64,000 bases of DNA from Gnetum montanum (GCA_015680685.1 MNCI01035790.1:400636-464635), one strand, 5' to 3'; shown: positions 44,040-56,120, numbered from the stretch's first letter. Made by a program: numbers and translations. The notes: generated by a model from the letters alone, not told the origin.

Positions 44040-46420
44040 GATTCTATGGTTGGATCGGGTTGGCCTCATCAAAGGTGATTTGGCCTTCATCGATCATTCG
44101 TTGTATGTCCTACTTCAAGGTGAAATAGTAATCCGTGTCGTGCCCGTTGCGTTGGTGGTAATCGCAGAAGCGATTCATTCTAAAACCTTTCGGCACTGGA
44201 GGCTCATCTGGTGTTGCTAAGNGTAATCGCAGAAGCGATCCATTCTAAAACCTTTCGGCACTGGAGGCTCATCTGGTGTTGCTAAGCTTGGGTTCTGAAC
44301 GAGTTGATAGAACCGATCATGTCTCTGGATGGCCGCAAGGGATAAATGTTTGTGTTTCATTAACCCAGCCTTTAAAAGTTGGTCGAAGAGCTGGGATGGC
44401 TTCATAGGCAACGGCGTATATTGAGAGGGTTCTTTCCTATCAAAATTTCTCGTATGGTTTGGTGCTGGGTTCTACGATGTTGATGATTTCGACGCGGTTG
44501 TGGGAGTAGGTTTAGTATAGTTAGTGGGAGCTACAGGCAGTTTATTTTGTTGTGCCATGCGTGTTTGTTGCGTTTCTGCTATTGCCGCTATAGTTGCTTT
44601 AGCCTTCTCTTTATCATTTGTACTGTGTTGATTTTTGAAGGCTAAGTATGTAGGGTCGTGGCTATTTTGAGCCGCCTCTTCTATATTTTTGATTTGTACA
44701 AAGGCTTGGTTAAGATTACGCACGTTAAGATAGTATAATTTGGATTTGAAGAAGTCATTAACGGCCCCCTTTAGAATTGTAAGAAGATATGTCTGGGGGA
44801 TCGGCTTGTGTAGCTCATTGAGAGCAGCACTCCACCTCTGAATGAATTTTTTTACAGGTTCAAGCGGTGCTTGTTTAACATGTATAAGGCTGTCCAATGT
44901 GGTCTCAGGTTTCAAGTTATATTTGAATCTGGTCACGAACTGATGTAATAACTCCTCCAAGGAAAATATAGAATTCCTCGGCAGGGCCCGGTACTAATCA
45001 AGTGCTCTCCTTGCGAGGGACATGGGGAACACATGCAAAATGGCATGGGGCCATGCCTGGAGTAACGCGCATTCTAATCTAAACGTTATTAAGTGGGCGT
45101 TGGGGTCCATCTCCCCATTATATTTAGTTAGTGTTGGTAGCGATATTCCATTGGGCAAAGTTAGGGGTGGGACGGAAGGGCTAATAAGGTCATCGTGGTA
45201 AAAGTCCACTACCTTTAACTCTTCATTGGCAGCCGTTTTAAGGCGCTTGACCTCGTCAGTTAGTTTTTGCATTAATTTTTTGGCATCTGCCCAGTCTTGG
45301 GCACTAGGTAACATGGCAGGTTGAGGTTGTGGTACATTGTACAGGTTGGACTGTTGGATGGTAGGTTGGAAGGCTGAGAGTTGCGCAGTGGGCGGTTGTA
45401 CTTGTGGAATGTTCAGGGCGTGTGGCAAGAGGGACGACACATTGTAGGTGTGAGGTTGTTGCTGCTATGGTTGGGGCTGTACTTGGGGCATGTTAACTGG
45501 TGGAATCATGTGGGGTGGCATGGTGTAGTGAGGAAGTTGATGTTGTTGTGGTTGAGGCCCCATCGCTGCCCATTGTTCGGCCACGTTTTGTGAAGGAACT
45601 CCCTGTTGGGTTACGGTGGTCGAGGGAGCTCTGTGCGTTTGGATGTGAGGGATGTAGTGAGCGGATGTGGATGCTGGTATTATGTGTGGCATCCCAATCA
45701 CTCTAGGCGAGAAGGTTGCTCCCATGTTGTTGTGTGGGGGTGGTGCTTGCGAAGATGTGCCGGCGGCTGCAGTGGGAATGATAGCGAGAGGGAGTGTGTT
45801 GGTTTGCAGATCGCTCAGAGGAGGAACAGGAACCAGTGCTGATGATTCTGGAGGAGGTGCTTGCGCCTAGGTGAACCTGAGATGTTGGAGGGGCATGACT
45901 TCCCCTGTGCCTGGGTGGAACATGGGGTTGATATGGGTTTGTGGTCTAAGGGTGTGATAGGAGTCTTCATGTTCGGATTGGGCAGCGAACTCGTCCTCCT
46001 CTTCGAGTTGGAGATCTACTGCAGGCTGATCCAATGACTGGCTCCTTTGCAGGAGGAGTTGTGTGACGAGCTCTGAGTACTGCTCTAGAACAGGGATTAT
46101 ATCATACGGGGAAGGGATGAATTCGCGTCCCCCCTGTAGAAGAGTTCATACTGCCTCTTTACCTCTATTTCGGCTCGATCTACTGCCAGACCAGCTTGTA
46201 TCTTCACACATATGAAGTTGTACTGGTCCTGGGTTATAATGTTAGAGGCTAGGTTCCTTCCTTGTAACCTTAGGGACCGACGGGGCCCTACTGTGGGTTG
46301 TACTGTTGGTTGTTGAACGACGGGCTGTTGGACAGCCATGGTACCTACAATGTTGGTGACTTGAGCGGTTGCGGCAGTGGTGTTTACAGGGTTCATGATG
46401 ATCTGTTGGGGGTATGACAT
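44040..46420 (-). pseudogene. Gag of element C
   Basis: Packages element RNA. The start is the ATG at 46420 (MSYPQQIIMNPVNTT), followed by a Gln/Pro-rich part, a short predicted helix (KKLMQKLTDEVKRLKTAANEE) and the retrotransposon gag core at 45130-44472 (LTKYNGEMDPNAHLITFRLE; LEELLHQFVTRFKYN; FIQRWSAALNELHKP). A Tat-type histidine-rich end (FCDYHQRNGHDTDYYFTL) lies near 44110-44180. Stops fall near 45466 and 44993, each one base change from Gln or Trp, plus further breaks near 45870 and 44470. A single-N join with a 64-base duplication lies at 44222. Confidence 0.82.
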
Positions 46421-46429
46421 GGTGTAGGG

Positions 46430-47146
46430 ATGTGAAATTAGTGTACGGAGTGCAGTGTATAGCGTATACGCTTCAACGATTGACGTACAATGACGGCGTA
46501 GACGGCGTATACAGCGTATATGTGTACTGCGTATGGAGTCAGCGTAGACAAGTCTACAGCGTGAATCGTATAGCGTATATGCTAAACAACATATACAACG
46601 TCAGGGTGCAGCATAAAACAAGATTACAGCGTATAAAGTGCAGTGTAAACTAGACAGCAGCGTAGATGAAGTCTACAGCGTAAGTGCAGCGTATACGCTA
46701 AGTAGCGTATACAGTGCCAGTGTGCAGCGTAAACAGGTTTTACAGAGTAGTGTGGTATATATGCATAGCAGCGTAAACGAGTTTGCAGTGTAAAAGGAGT
46801 AGCGTAAATAGAATGGCAGAGGTAAAAATCAAGATGCAGCGTAAACGAATGGCAGTATCTACAGCGTAAAATGTGCAGCGTAAACTTTAGCAATCCTGCG
46901 TACGTAGACAAACTTTGCAACGTAAGGCGTATAGCGTATGGTTTACAACATGGACGCTGGGGATCCTGTAGGGTGTGTTAACAGGAGCAGTGTAGACGCT
47001 GGGCAACGTAGATGCTGGATAGTTTGTAGACTGGGTTTTAAATTGAATAGTGTAAACGCTGGCAAAATTTCAGAAGGAAGTGGCGTAAACGCTGGGAGAT
47101 TTACAGTGAGGTTTTAGGCAGAGGCCCTCCTTCTAGCGTCAATTTC
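46430..47146 (-). repeat. Leader of C with GCGTA/GCGTATACGC repeats
   Basis: The stretch between the 5' LTR and gag is built from AGCGTAAAC, AGCGTAGAC and AGCGTATACGCT units. It shares these with the LTRs and the antisense gene intron. No coding region. The primer site should be at its LTR end (minus strand ATTGACGCTAGAAGGAGGGC, about 47125-47144); I could not match it to a tRNA. Confidence 0.65.
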
Positions 47147-48362
47147 TGTACCGTCTGAAATCGTCGGTCTCCGGTTGGAAGGAAATAGAGACCGTGGGAT
47201 CACAGGACACGCACAGAAGACCCTACCTTCACCTGAGGGTGAGCTGGAATGAACGAAGGCAGAGTACCTTGGGTGGTCCGCACGCGGATCAGACAAGGAT
47301 TTCCCCGAACGTACACCGAAGTGCTATACGCTGGGTTATACGTGAACAGTGTAACGGGTGTAAATCAGAGCGTAAACAGCATAAACAATGCGAACAAAGC
47401 GTAGACGTAAACAAGGGTAACCAGAATACATGCAAGAATTAATGCAGACTGTAAACAATTGTAGGAAGAAAATGTAACAATGGCATTACAGAAGGAAAGT
47501 ACAATGCACTGGTCTAACGCAGTTGTGATTGGAACACAAGGCGGACGAAGAGCCCCGGTGGATGCAGGAATGATTGTGGTTGGTTCACACTGTAAGCACA
47601 GCGTAGAGGCTGTATGCTCAGTGTACAGGGTTGTCCAGCGTAAGAGGTTTTGAGCTTTGGTTCGCAGCGTCTCTGCTCTCTGGTGTGCTCTGGGAATTTT
47701 GCCAAAAAACCTCGATTTTGTGAAAAATTGGGCTTTTATACAGGGTTTTGACGGCGGACTCAGGTTGGGAGACATGCCGCGCGTTGACTGGGTGCAAGAG
47801 CGTAAAATTTACAAGTGTACAATATGTTACATTTATTGGGCGTATACGCTGTCTGTAGCAAGCGTAGACTATGGTCGTATATGCTGGAGTATACGCTGGG
47901 CGTATACGCTGGAGTATACGCTGGAGGTGCTGAGTGTATGCGAACTTGGGCGTAGATGTCATGGACGCTGGAGTATACGCTGGGCATATACGCTGATGGA
48001 TGCTGAGCGTATACGCCGGGCGTATACCCTGGTGTGCTGGGCGTATGCAGACTTGGGCGTAGATGTCGTGGATGCTGGCGTATACGCTGATGGATGCTGA
48101 GCGTATACGCCGGGCGTATACGTTGGTGTGCTGGGCGTACATGTGAGGCGTGTACGCTGGTTGTATACGCTGGACGTATACGTTATGAACTTGAGTGTAC
48201 ACGGTGGGCGTATACGCTGGGACTGCATACTTAGTGAAAATTAAGCATCGCAGCTCCGAAATTACCAAGTGTGATACCCGATGTAGTTGTGGTCGTCTGT
48301 GGGTCCCAGGGACCTGCTTGGTGTTGGACAAGTACTAAGCTCAAAATTTTTGTGGTGTTTCA
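47147..48362 (-). repeat. 5' LTR of element C
   Basis: 1216 bases with the same ends as the 3' LTR. The palindrome array (about 47840-48225) is longer than in the 3' LTR: the block with GTGCTGGGCGTATGC..GCTGATGGATGCTGAGCGTATACGCCGGG is duplicated (47990-48110). The first ~600 bases match 30249 onward with few, mostly C/T, differences. Confidence 0.92.
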
Positions 48363-48367
48363 GTTAC

Positions 48368-48922
48368 CACTTCCTGAACACATCTTGAACTTTGTGCAAA
48401 CACTACTGGGCTGTCAAACGCTAATCGTTTCTGAGCTACCAAGTGTCATACCTATGCTTGAAGGGGTTGTGCTTGTGTATCTCAATAGGTTACTTGATTA
48501 ATAAAAATTAATTACTAAATAAATAACATTAATGTAAATTGCATAAAATATAAATGTATAAGAAAGAAAATCTCAAGTGCTGTAAGGAATGGATCAAAGA
48601 GCTCATCTTTATTGCCAACACAATGGTGTGCTCAGGTACATCAATGCTTGAATAAAGATCTGTTCACACTTAGACCTCCTGTTGCGAGCACTTGGAAAAT
48701 ATTCTAACTTTCAAATGGACAAACTGCAAGAGTTTCGCTACTTAACTACTAAAAACTTACTCCCAATTGTGCACCTGGGCACTATATTTATAGATCCGAG
48801 AGTAACCCTGTGATATTGAATGTACAATATCGCATCTTGGGTCGTGATATCGTGTACCTGATATTGTGTACTTCATATCGTGTCCACCCCAATATTAGAG
48901 CACTGAAAGACATGATTTATCA
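48368..48922 (-). repeat. 3' LTR of element B, proximal piece
   Basis: 555 bases, starting on the minus strand with TGATAAATCATG after the polypurine tract. It has a GATATC-type array (48808-48895) and a TATA box on the minus strand (48785-48792). With the distal piece it totals 877 bases, equal to the 5' LTR once the 41-base assembly duplication there is removed. Confidence 0.9.
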
Positions 48923-48938
48923 TACCCCCACAATTGAA
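48923..48938 (-). promoter_or_regulatory. Polypurine tract of element B
   Basis: Minus strand TTCAATTGTGGGGGTA directly before the LTR start. The same form occurs in A, D and F. Confidence 0.7.
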
Positions 48939-49858
48939 TGAAAAGTCGTCCTTGAGTATAGAAGAAGAGGAACAAGTCCTTTACAAAATATATTAGGGGG
49001 TGTGGACTTATTTGACTAACATGCAGAGTGACATAAAGAAAATAGACAAATACAAAAGCGCCTGAGCATAAAATATGACAATGGTGTATAACATTGGGTG
49101 TTCATGATAATAGGAAAGGACACCAACGGATCCAAAGAACATCCAACCCCTCTTGGTAACAGAAGAATGAGGGAGAGAGAGAAGAGATCTAGCAGTCATG
49201 AGTAATCTCCTGCAAGTGATATGGTTGCATCCTCCTTGGTGATGACAATCCCACTTCCTATCCATGCTTTCCACTGCAATCACAACAAAAACAAGGATTA
49301 GTATATATAGTGCAATAGATAATGGTTGAGTACCTTGTCTCATCAACAATTTTATCTAGCCAAGTTGTGATTGTGATAAATTGGTTACTTGATGTTGTTA
49401 GTGGAAAGACTGACGAATGGGTTAAATAAGAGAAGTGATCCATATAATTCAGAAAAAGCTTAGCACAAGGAATACTGGAAAGAGGGCATTTACAATAATA
49501 AAAAAGAGTTCATTACAAACAATTGTCAAGGTGTGTATAATTGGATGACATGGATGGGGTAAATAAAAAAAATTTGATTGTAACAATGTCTAAGGGTAAA
49601 GAACTTAACTTAACTTAACCAAAAGATATGCAAGTGGGTCCCTCTCAAAGTAGGCATAGGCCTTTTATGCCCTTGCATAACTTCAAACCAAGGAGTCCGT
49701 GGGCACCACGAATGATTAATGGTTATGGAAAGGTAAGTACAAAAACCCAAAAGTAACTGATTGAAAAACCTGACACATCAAATCGGAACATTGAATCAAA
49801 ACATGAAACCGGCAGTGAGGTGAGGCATGAAAAGCATAGATGGATGATAGAGAGAGTG
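48939..49858 (-). other. 3' UTR of element B, with a hydrophobic open frame
   Basis: A 113-codon minus-strand frame (49008-49349) has two hydrophobic segments (SIALYILILVFVVIAV and YTIVIFYAQALLYLSIFF) around a Cys/His-rich stretch. Its end resembles the minus-strand frame at 59872 in element F (IFMSLCHFVCI). Athila elements can carry an env-like frame in this place; I cannot show that this is one. The rest has no coding signal. Confidence 0.4.
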
Positions 49859-50779
49859 NNNNNNNNNNNNNNNNNNNNNNNNNNNNNNNNNNNNNNNNNN
49901 NNNNNNNNNNNNNNNNNNNNNNNNNNNNNNNNNNNNNNNNNNNNNNNNNNNNNNNNNNNNNNNNNNNNNNNNNNNNNNNNNNNNNNNNNNNNNNNNNNNN
50001 NNNNNNNNNNNNNNNNNNNNNNNNNNNNNNNNNNNNNNNNNNNNNNNNNNNNNNNNNNNNNNNNNNNNNNNNNNNNNNNNNNNNNNNNNNNNNNNNNNNN
50101 NNNNNNNNNNNNNNNNNNNNNNNNNNNNNNNNNNNNNNNNNNNNNNNNNNNNNNNNNNNNNNNNNNNNNNNNNNNNNNNNNNNNNNNNNNNNNNNNNNNN
50201 NNNNNNNNNNNNNNNNNNNNNNNNNNNNNNNNNNNNNNNNNNNNNNNNNNNNNNNNNNNNNNNNNNNNNNNNNNNNNNNNNNNNNNNNNNNNNNNNNNNN
50301 NNNNNNNNNNNNNNNNNNNNNNNNNNNNNNNNNNNNNNNNNNNNNNNNNNNNNNNNNNNNNNNNNNNNNNNNNNNNNNNNNNNNNNNNNNNNNNNNNNNN
50401 NNNNNNNNNNNNNNNNNNNNNNNNNNNNNNNNNNNNNNNNNNNNNNNNNNNNNNNNNNNNNNNNNNNNNNNNNNNNNNNNNNNNNNNNNNNNNNNNNNNN
50501 NNNNNNNNNNNNNNNNNNNNNNNNNNNNNNNNNNNNNNNNNNNNNNNNNNNNNNNNNNNNNNNNNNNNNNNNNNNNNNNNNNNNNNNNNNNNNNNNNNNN
50601 NNNNNNNNNNNNNNNNNNNNNNNNNNNNNNNNNNNNNNNNNNNNNNNNNNNNNNNNNNNNNNNNNNNNNNNNNNNNNNNNNNNNNNNNNNNNNNNNNNNN
50701 NNNNNNNNNNNNNNNNNNNNNNNNNNNNNNNNNNNNNNNNNNNNNNNNNNNNNNNNNNNNNNNNNNNNNNNNNNNNNNN
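49859..50779. other. Assembly gap (921 N)
   Basis: Run of N between the integrase and 3' UTR of element B. Open frames crossing it are meaningless. Confidence 0.99.
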
Positions 50780-51850
50780 AAATTTGGTTCATTGGGGTAC
50801 ATGTGTAAGATTCCAATAGAGAACCTTGTCTCCTGGTTGAAACTTGACTTTTCTTATTTTGAGGTCATGGTGATTCTTGTTGACTGCCTTATGCATTTTG
50901 CTAGATGAAAGGGCCATTAACTAATTTTTGTCTAGCAAGTTAAGGTTCATTAATCATTCTTTCTGTGCTAGACTTAGATTTAGGTCAAGGTCATAGATTG
51001 TAGAAAGTGTATGGAGCTTGGATTAGATGGGCAATGTTGGTAGTTTTTTGTACACAAGCTCATAGGGAGAATAACCTATGGGAAGCTTCCATGTGAAGCG
51101 ATAAGCCCAAAGAGCATCATTTAATTTAGTGCTCCAATCCCTTTAGTATTTGCTAATGATATGTGTTAAGATTTTTGTAATCTCTCGATTAGTGACCTCA
51201 GCTTGACCATTGGCTTGGGGGTGATATGATGTTGTGAGTTTATGCTCAACCCCCAAGCATTGCATCAGTTTTTGGAAAGTGGCACTTGTAAAGTGAGTTC
51301 CATTATAAAAAATTAATGCACGAGGTACACCAAACCTATTTATGATGTTTTGTTGTACAAACCGAGTAGCAATGGTGGATGTTCAATTGGTGACAGTTGT
51401 TGCTTATGCCCACTTGGTACAATAGTCAGTTGTGACTATTATATATACCTTTCCATTTGATAAAGGTGTGATGGGACCCATAAAGTCAATGCCCCAAATG
51501 TCAAATGGTTTGAGAGGCTGTATCCATTGTTGTGGTCTCTCTATTTGAGTTGTCATTCCACCATCTCTCTTGTAGTGACCATAAGCATGAACAAATTGGT
51601 GTGCATCCTTGAAGATTGTTGGCCAATAATATCCTACCATGAGGATTTTTATGGCCGTGCATCTCCCAACATAATGGCCCCCACGAGGACCTTTATGAGT
51701 ATCCTGAAGAACATGCAATTGATCTATATCAAGGACACACCAATGTACCAGGCCATTGGAACAAACCTTATAAAGGTTTTCATTAATCTCCATGAAATAT
51801 TTGACTCGATGAAGAAACTGTTGTTTCTTTCTAGTATCTAGCCCTTGCGG
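50780..51850 (-). pseudogene. Integrase of element B
   Basis: The zinc module keeps its histidines (HKGPRGGHY) but its CxxC has become YGHYK, so metal binding is lost. The core has GYYWP, FDIWGIDFMGPITP with the first Asp, and TDYCTKWA before a stop at 51403. The remainder (51400-50780) continues with breaks into the N gap. Close to the integrase of A. Confidence 0.85.
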
Positions 51851-51959
51851 CAGTTCTTACTTGAGTAGATAAATGAGGATGGTGTGTCATATCATTTTGG
51901 TTCATCAGGCATTTGTGCATTGATAGCACCTCCAAGGAGAGATTCATCAAGGAATTCAT

Positions 51960-52545
51960 CAGATAAAGGACTCTCTTTCTCCTTGTCATCCCATCTTAGT
52001 CACGATAAGTGATCTGTGACCACATTCTCTACACCTTTATGATCTACCATTGTGAGATCGAATTTTTGCAAAATCATAAGCCACTGTATGACATGGGCGC
52101 TTATCATTGGCTTGTTTATTAGAAATCTGATGGTGCTATGATCTGTGTGCACAAACACTTTGTAGCTAAGCACATAGTGCCTGAACTTCTCTAAAGTGAA
52201 CACCACTGCCATCAACTCCTTTTTTGTGGTGGTGTAGTTTAGTTGTGCACCTGCAATGCTCCAACTTGCACAGTGAATATAATATGGATGTTTTTAATCA
52301 CCCATCTGCGTAAGCACTACCCCCAAAGCATAATTCAATGCATCGGTCATCACATGAAATGGTCTAGACCAATTTGGTGCTTGAAGAATGGGGGTTTCAA
52401 CAAGCTTTTGCTTCAATTGTTGAAATGCTGATTCATATGCAGGGGTCCAAACAAATGATGCATCCTTCTTTGTCAATTCTACCAATGGCTTGACAATTTT
52501 GAAAAAAATTCTCGATGAATTGCTGGTAGTAGCTAGTATGACCAA
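51960..52545 (-). pseudogene. RNase H of element B
   Basis: Reads FHVMTDALNYALGVVLTQ (first Asp region), then MMAVVFTLEKFRHYVL, VFVHTDHSTIRFLIN and DLTMVDHKGVENVVTDHLS. A stop and frame break lie near 52215-52290. No second, archaeal-like RNase H is seen, unlike in C. Confidence 0.82.
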
Positions 52546-52559
52546 GGAATCACTGAAAT

Positions 52560-53290
52560 TCTTTGATTTTTTTGGGTTAATAGGTTATTCCTTGGATGAC
52601 CCTTATTTTTTCAGGGTTCACCTCGGTTCTTGCTTTTGAGATGCGATGCCCCAATACTATGCCTTCTTGGACCATAAGATGGCTCTTTTGCCAATTGAGC
52701 TGGAGGTTTGTTTCAACACATCTTTTCAACACTTGCTCAAGATGGTCCAAAGCTTGCTCGAATGTAGCTCCATAGGTAGAAAAATCATCCATAAAAACTT
52801 CTACCCCGCTACTAATTTGTTGGAAAATGCTAAGAACTAATTGTTGAAATGTGGCTATGGCATTACATAGACCAAATGACATTTAATGGTAAGTAAAAGT
52901 TCCCTAAGGACTTATGAAAGTTGTCTTTGCCTGGTCCTCTGGTGAAATCTAGATTTGGTTATAGCCACTATAACCATCCAAAANTTGGTGAAATCTAGAT
53001 TTGGTTATAGCCACTATAACCATCCAAAAAGTTGTAATAGTTGTGCCCTAAAATGGTGTCTAGCACTTGGTTGATGAAAGGCAACTACAAAATGATCCTT
53101 GAAAGTTGCCATGTTGAGTAGCCAGAAATTAATGGACACCCGCGATTTGCCTTCTTTCTTTGGTATGATCACAAGTGGACTGACCCACTCACTATTTGTG
53201 ACAGGGTAGATGAATCCTGCTTTGAGGAGTTGTTCAATTGCCTCTTTGACAATCTGTTTTAACTTGGGATTCAAATGTTGCTACGGTTGT
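52560..53290 (-). pseudogene. Reverse transcriptase of element B
   Basis: The N-terminal piece at 53014-53274 has EWVSPLVIIPKKEGKSRVSI, and the C-terminal piece at 52577-52882 has MSFGLCNAIATFQ, the active site EVFMDDFSTYG, and SHLMVQEGIVLGHRIS. FMDDF and VQEGIVLGH point to the Athila lineage. Between them lie frame breaks and a single-N join at 52984 with a ~44-base duplication, so part of the damage may be an assembly error. Confidence 0.85.
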
Positions 53291-53689
53291 CATTTCAAGT
53301 TAACGGTAGGGTCAGTGTATATCGTGTACTAGCATATTCTTAGATCTATCCTAATGAGCTTAGAATATGACTAAGAAAAGGCTGCTAACCACTTTTCCAC
53401 AACTTTTATCAACTTTTTTTTTCTATTTAGTAGCAAGCTTGGCATTAATGATAATTGACCTCCCATTTTTCAAAAATATGTACTCCATTCCAACTAGTAG
53501 TGTCTTCAATTCAAGGGGCTCTTGTTTAATATTGTCAAGAATTTCTAGCTCATCCCAATTGACATCATCATTTTCTCCTTTAGAGAGTTGGTGGTGAATT
53601 TGCTCAAGTTCATCCATACTTGCAACATACTCGTACATTAGGCCCTCAGTGAGTCCCATGCATAATGTATTGCTGTTAGAATCAGCTGT

Positions 53690-54260
53690 CAACCACTAGG
53701 TGCCTTCTTGTTTTATGGCTGCTGCATACAGACATTTTTGGATATCAGCTTTTGGTGTATACTGCTTGCATGCAGAGATAGATGTTTGCTTTACTAATCA
53801 TAACTTTTGCACACAATGACACCTTTCACTGTATGCGATACATGGAACTCTCTTCTTCTCGATCTTTCCAAATTCATTTTTTTATATCTCCAAGGAAAGA
53901 TATTTAATGCCCATTTTGGCATCCATAGTACTTAGCCATACCATTTCCATAATAATTGGAAAATCCCCCTTGTAATTCTCCACTTTGATTACTAGGAAAT
54001 CAATGGGATATGACCATCCACAAACAATGGTGATGATGTCCTCAACTAGTCTTAATTGAACAGTGATGGACTAGTTTACTAGTTCCAGCTGGATGTTGCT
54101 CTTCTTCAAAGAAGGAAGGTACCACATTGTGTATATCTCATATGAGATCAAATTAACACCAGAACCAAAGTCAATAAGAGCTTTACAAGGCTCATTCCCA
54201 ACAATTTACAAGTAAACTAGAGGACTCCTGGGATCAGCTAATTTTTTGGGCAGGTTACTA
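53690..54260 (-). pseudogene. Protease region of element B
   Basis: On the minus strand near 54150-54200 the sequence reads CKALIDFGSGVNLIS. This is the aspartic protease active-site strand with DFG instead of D(S/T)G. It continues through KVENYKGDFPIIMEMVWLST. Stops are frequent. The frame at 53423-53692 downstream is the acidic link to reverse transcriptase. Confidence 0.65.
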
Positions 54261-54449
54261 GCTCAAATCCAATCCGATACAACATGTGTTAACATTACAA
54301 TATGGTTTNGGTTGGTAACCCTGCTCCTCCACCTTCCTCTATTTCCTCTTTATTTGAGTCCCCNTTACCAACTAGCAATGTGTTTGAGGGTCTTGGTGGA
54401 CTGCAAGGTTGGAAGAAGGGTCTTTTTTTTGTGGTTCCAACCTGCTTAA

Positions 54450-55190
54450 TGGGTTAATCAATTGAAGATTAATTGCCCTCATAGCCTTCCTTTGCTGTGG
54501 TTGTGTAGGCAATTCACCCTACATGGATGGAGCAAGTGGTATTTGTGTAGGAGGTGGAGGAGTAGGTGCAGGGACAAGAGGTACATGAGGGTAGTAGGTG
54601 GCATCCCTCCTTGGATAAGGTGATTGGTATGTTTCAGGAGGGTAGTGGTGAGGTTGGTAAGCAAAAACATGACTAGAGGAGTCCCTTGGAGATGAAGGTT
54701 GCTGAACATAGTGACCATAGGGATTTGGTTGTTGATAAGGGTATTGTTGTCTTGGAGGTGGCAATGCCCATGATTGTGGTTGCTACCACTACTAATACAC
54801 TTTGTAAGGTTGTGGAGGACTCTCACTTGGGTAGTGCTACTATGGTTGGTGGAACTATTGAGAATTGCCTTGTGGATAAGACAATCTTTTGGGCATTTTC
54901 CTTTGTGTAAGTCATGGATGTAAGGCATACACCCTAGATTCCTACAAGTGTGATACAACTAGACAACATCCCTTAGGATGTTCATACTGGTAGACATCAC
55001 ATCCACCATCATCATCTAAATTGCTATGCACAACCATCTCTATCGTAGCAATCTTACCTTTACCCTTAGATATGGCATGTTCAGCTTCCTTACGCCTGTG
55101 ATGCTCATGCTCACCACTTTGCTTCTTGGACTCTTTAGCAATTTTTAAAATAGCTTAAAGCCTATTGTCCATAGAGTCTCATAATTGATC
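54450..55190 (-). pseudogene. Proline-rich gag-protease linker of element B
   Basis: Frames rich in Pro, Tyr, His and Gln (QQYPYQQPNPYGHYVQQPSS and similar), with a Cys/His cluster upstream near 54880-54960 (CRNLGC, HKGKCPK) that may be a damaged zinc knuckle. Element F has a matching linker at 62439-62621. Single N joins at 54309 and 54364 lie just downstream. Confidence 0.5.
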
Positions 55191-56120
55191 AACCTTAGCC
55201 ATGATTTTTGATTGCAATTTCTAGAATGGTAAGATTTTCTAATTAATCACCTCATCTCTAGTGAATTCATCCTCATTGTTACAAAATCTAACCTTTTTTT
55301 TAAAATAGAATGGTCTCTATTGTAGTCTTTTGCACTTTCATATTTTCTTAGTTCTCCCTCCTCCTTGGCTACCTGCTCAATTAGTTTTTGGATCTGATGG
55401 ATGCTTAACTCTGTCAATCTCCCTTGGGCATAGATGCTAAGGGTTTTCCTAGTTTCAGACTGCAACCCATCTATGATATGGCGAAGTTGATCAAGCTGAG
55501 AGTATCCATGGCTGGGACACCTATGCAATAGAGAGTAGTATCGGCCAACAGTAGTATCCAAGGGCTCATGATTCCCTTGTTTCCATCTTTGAATTTGTTT
55601 TCTTAGATTGGATACTTAGGAGTATGTTTGATATTTATCATTGAATAGTTCCAACATCATACTCCATCATCCAATTGATTCTGGTTCCAAGGATTGATGC
55701 TAACTTTCTGCTTCCTTTATAAGTATCCTTGGAAATAATTTTAGCTTTTGCCAGTCATTTGTAATATTTTGCAAGGCACATGCATCTTGGAAGGCCTGAA
55801 GATGATTTTGCAAATTAGCATCATATCCTCCCTCAAACCAAGGAATATTGTTCATATCAAGCCTCTTTATTCTACTATCTTTCACCTACCTAGCTAGAAT
55901 CCTCATAACCTCTACAATATTTAACATGCCTTGAGTAGCAAGTAGAGGTTCATTAAGGCCATGATGGTGATGCCTACGATGTTTCCTACTAGCCCTTCTT
56001 TCTTGATGATAGGCCTCTCTGGATTGCCCACATCTTCGATCACAACTATCTTGATAGTTCCTTTTGTTATTTTGGTCTTGTTGGTCACCTCCATCATGGT
56101 TATTTCTTTTGTAGCCACGA
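55190..56120 (-). pseudogene. Gag of element B
   Basis: Reads LDMNNIPWFEGGYDANLQNH, FQDACALQNITNDWQKLKLF, then RYYSLLHRCPSHGYSQLDQL and IIDGLQSETRKTLSIYAQG, the gag core of Athila-type elements. Interrupted by several stops (for example near 55699). The same protein is better kept in F at 63614-63913. Confidence 0.75.

Larger units (their letters stand above)
30249..48362 (-). mobile_element. Element C: Tat/Ogre-like Ty3/Gypsy retrotransposon carrying an antisense gene
   Basis: Ends are TGTACCG and TGTTTCA, flanked by the 5-base duplication GTTAC (30244-30248 and 48363-48367), inserted in B's LTR. Read on the minus strand: 5' LTR (48362-47147), repeat-rich leader, gag, PYVV-repeat linker, protease, a 5.7 kb segment with an oppositely oriented spliced gene, reverse transcriptase, two RNase H domains, integrase, minisatellite 3' UTR, polypurine tract and 3' LTR (31439-30249). 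The second, archaeal-like RNase H before integrase marks the Tat lineage (Ogre, Retand, Grande). LTRs look about 95% identical outside the repeat block, so it is much younger than B. Confidence 0.9.
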
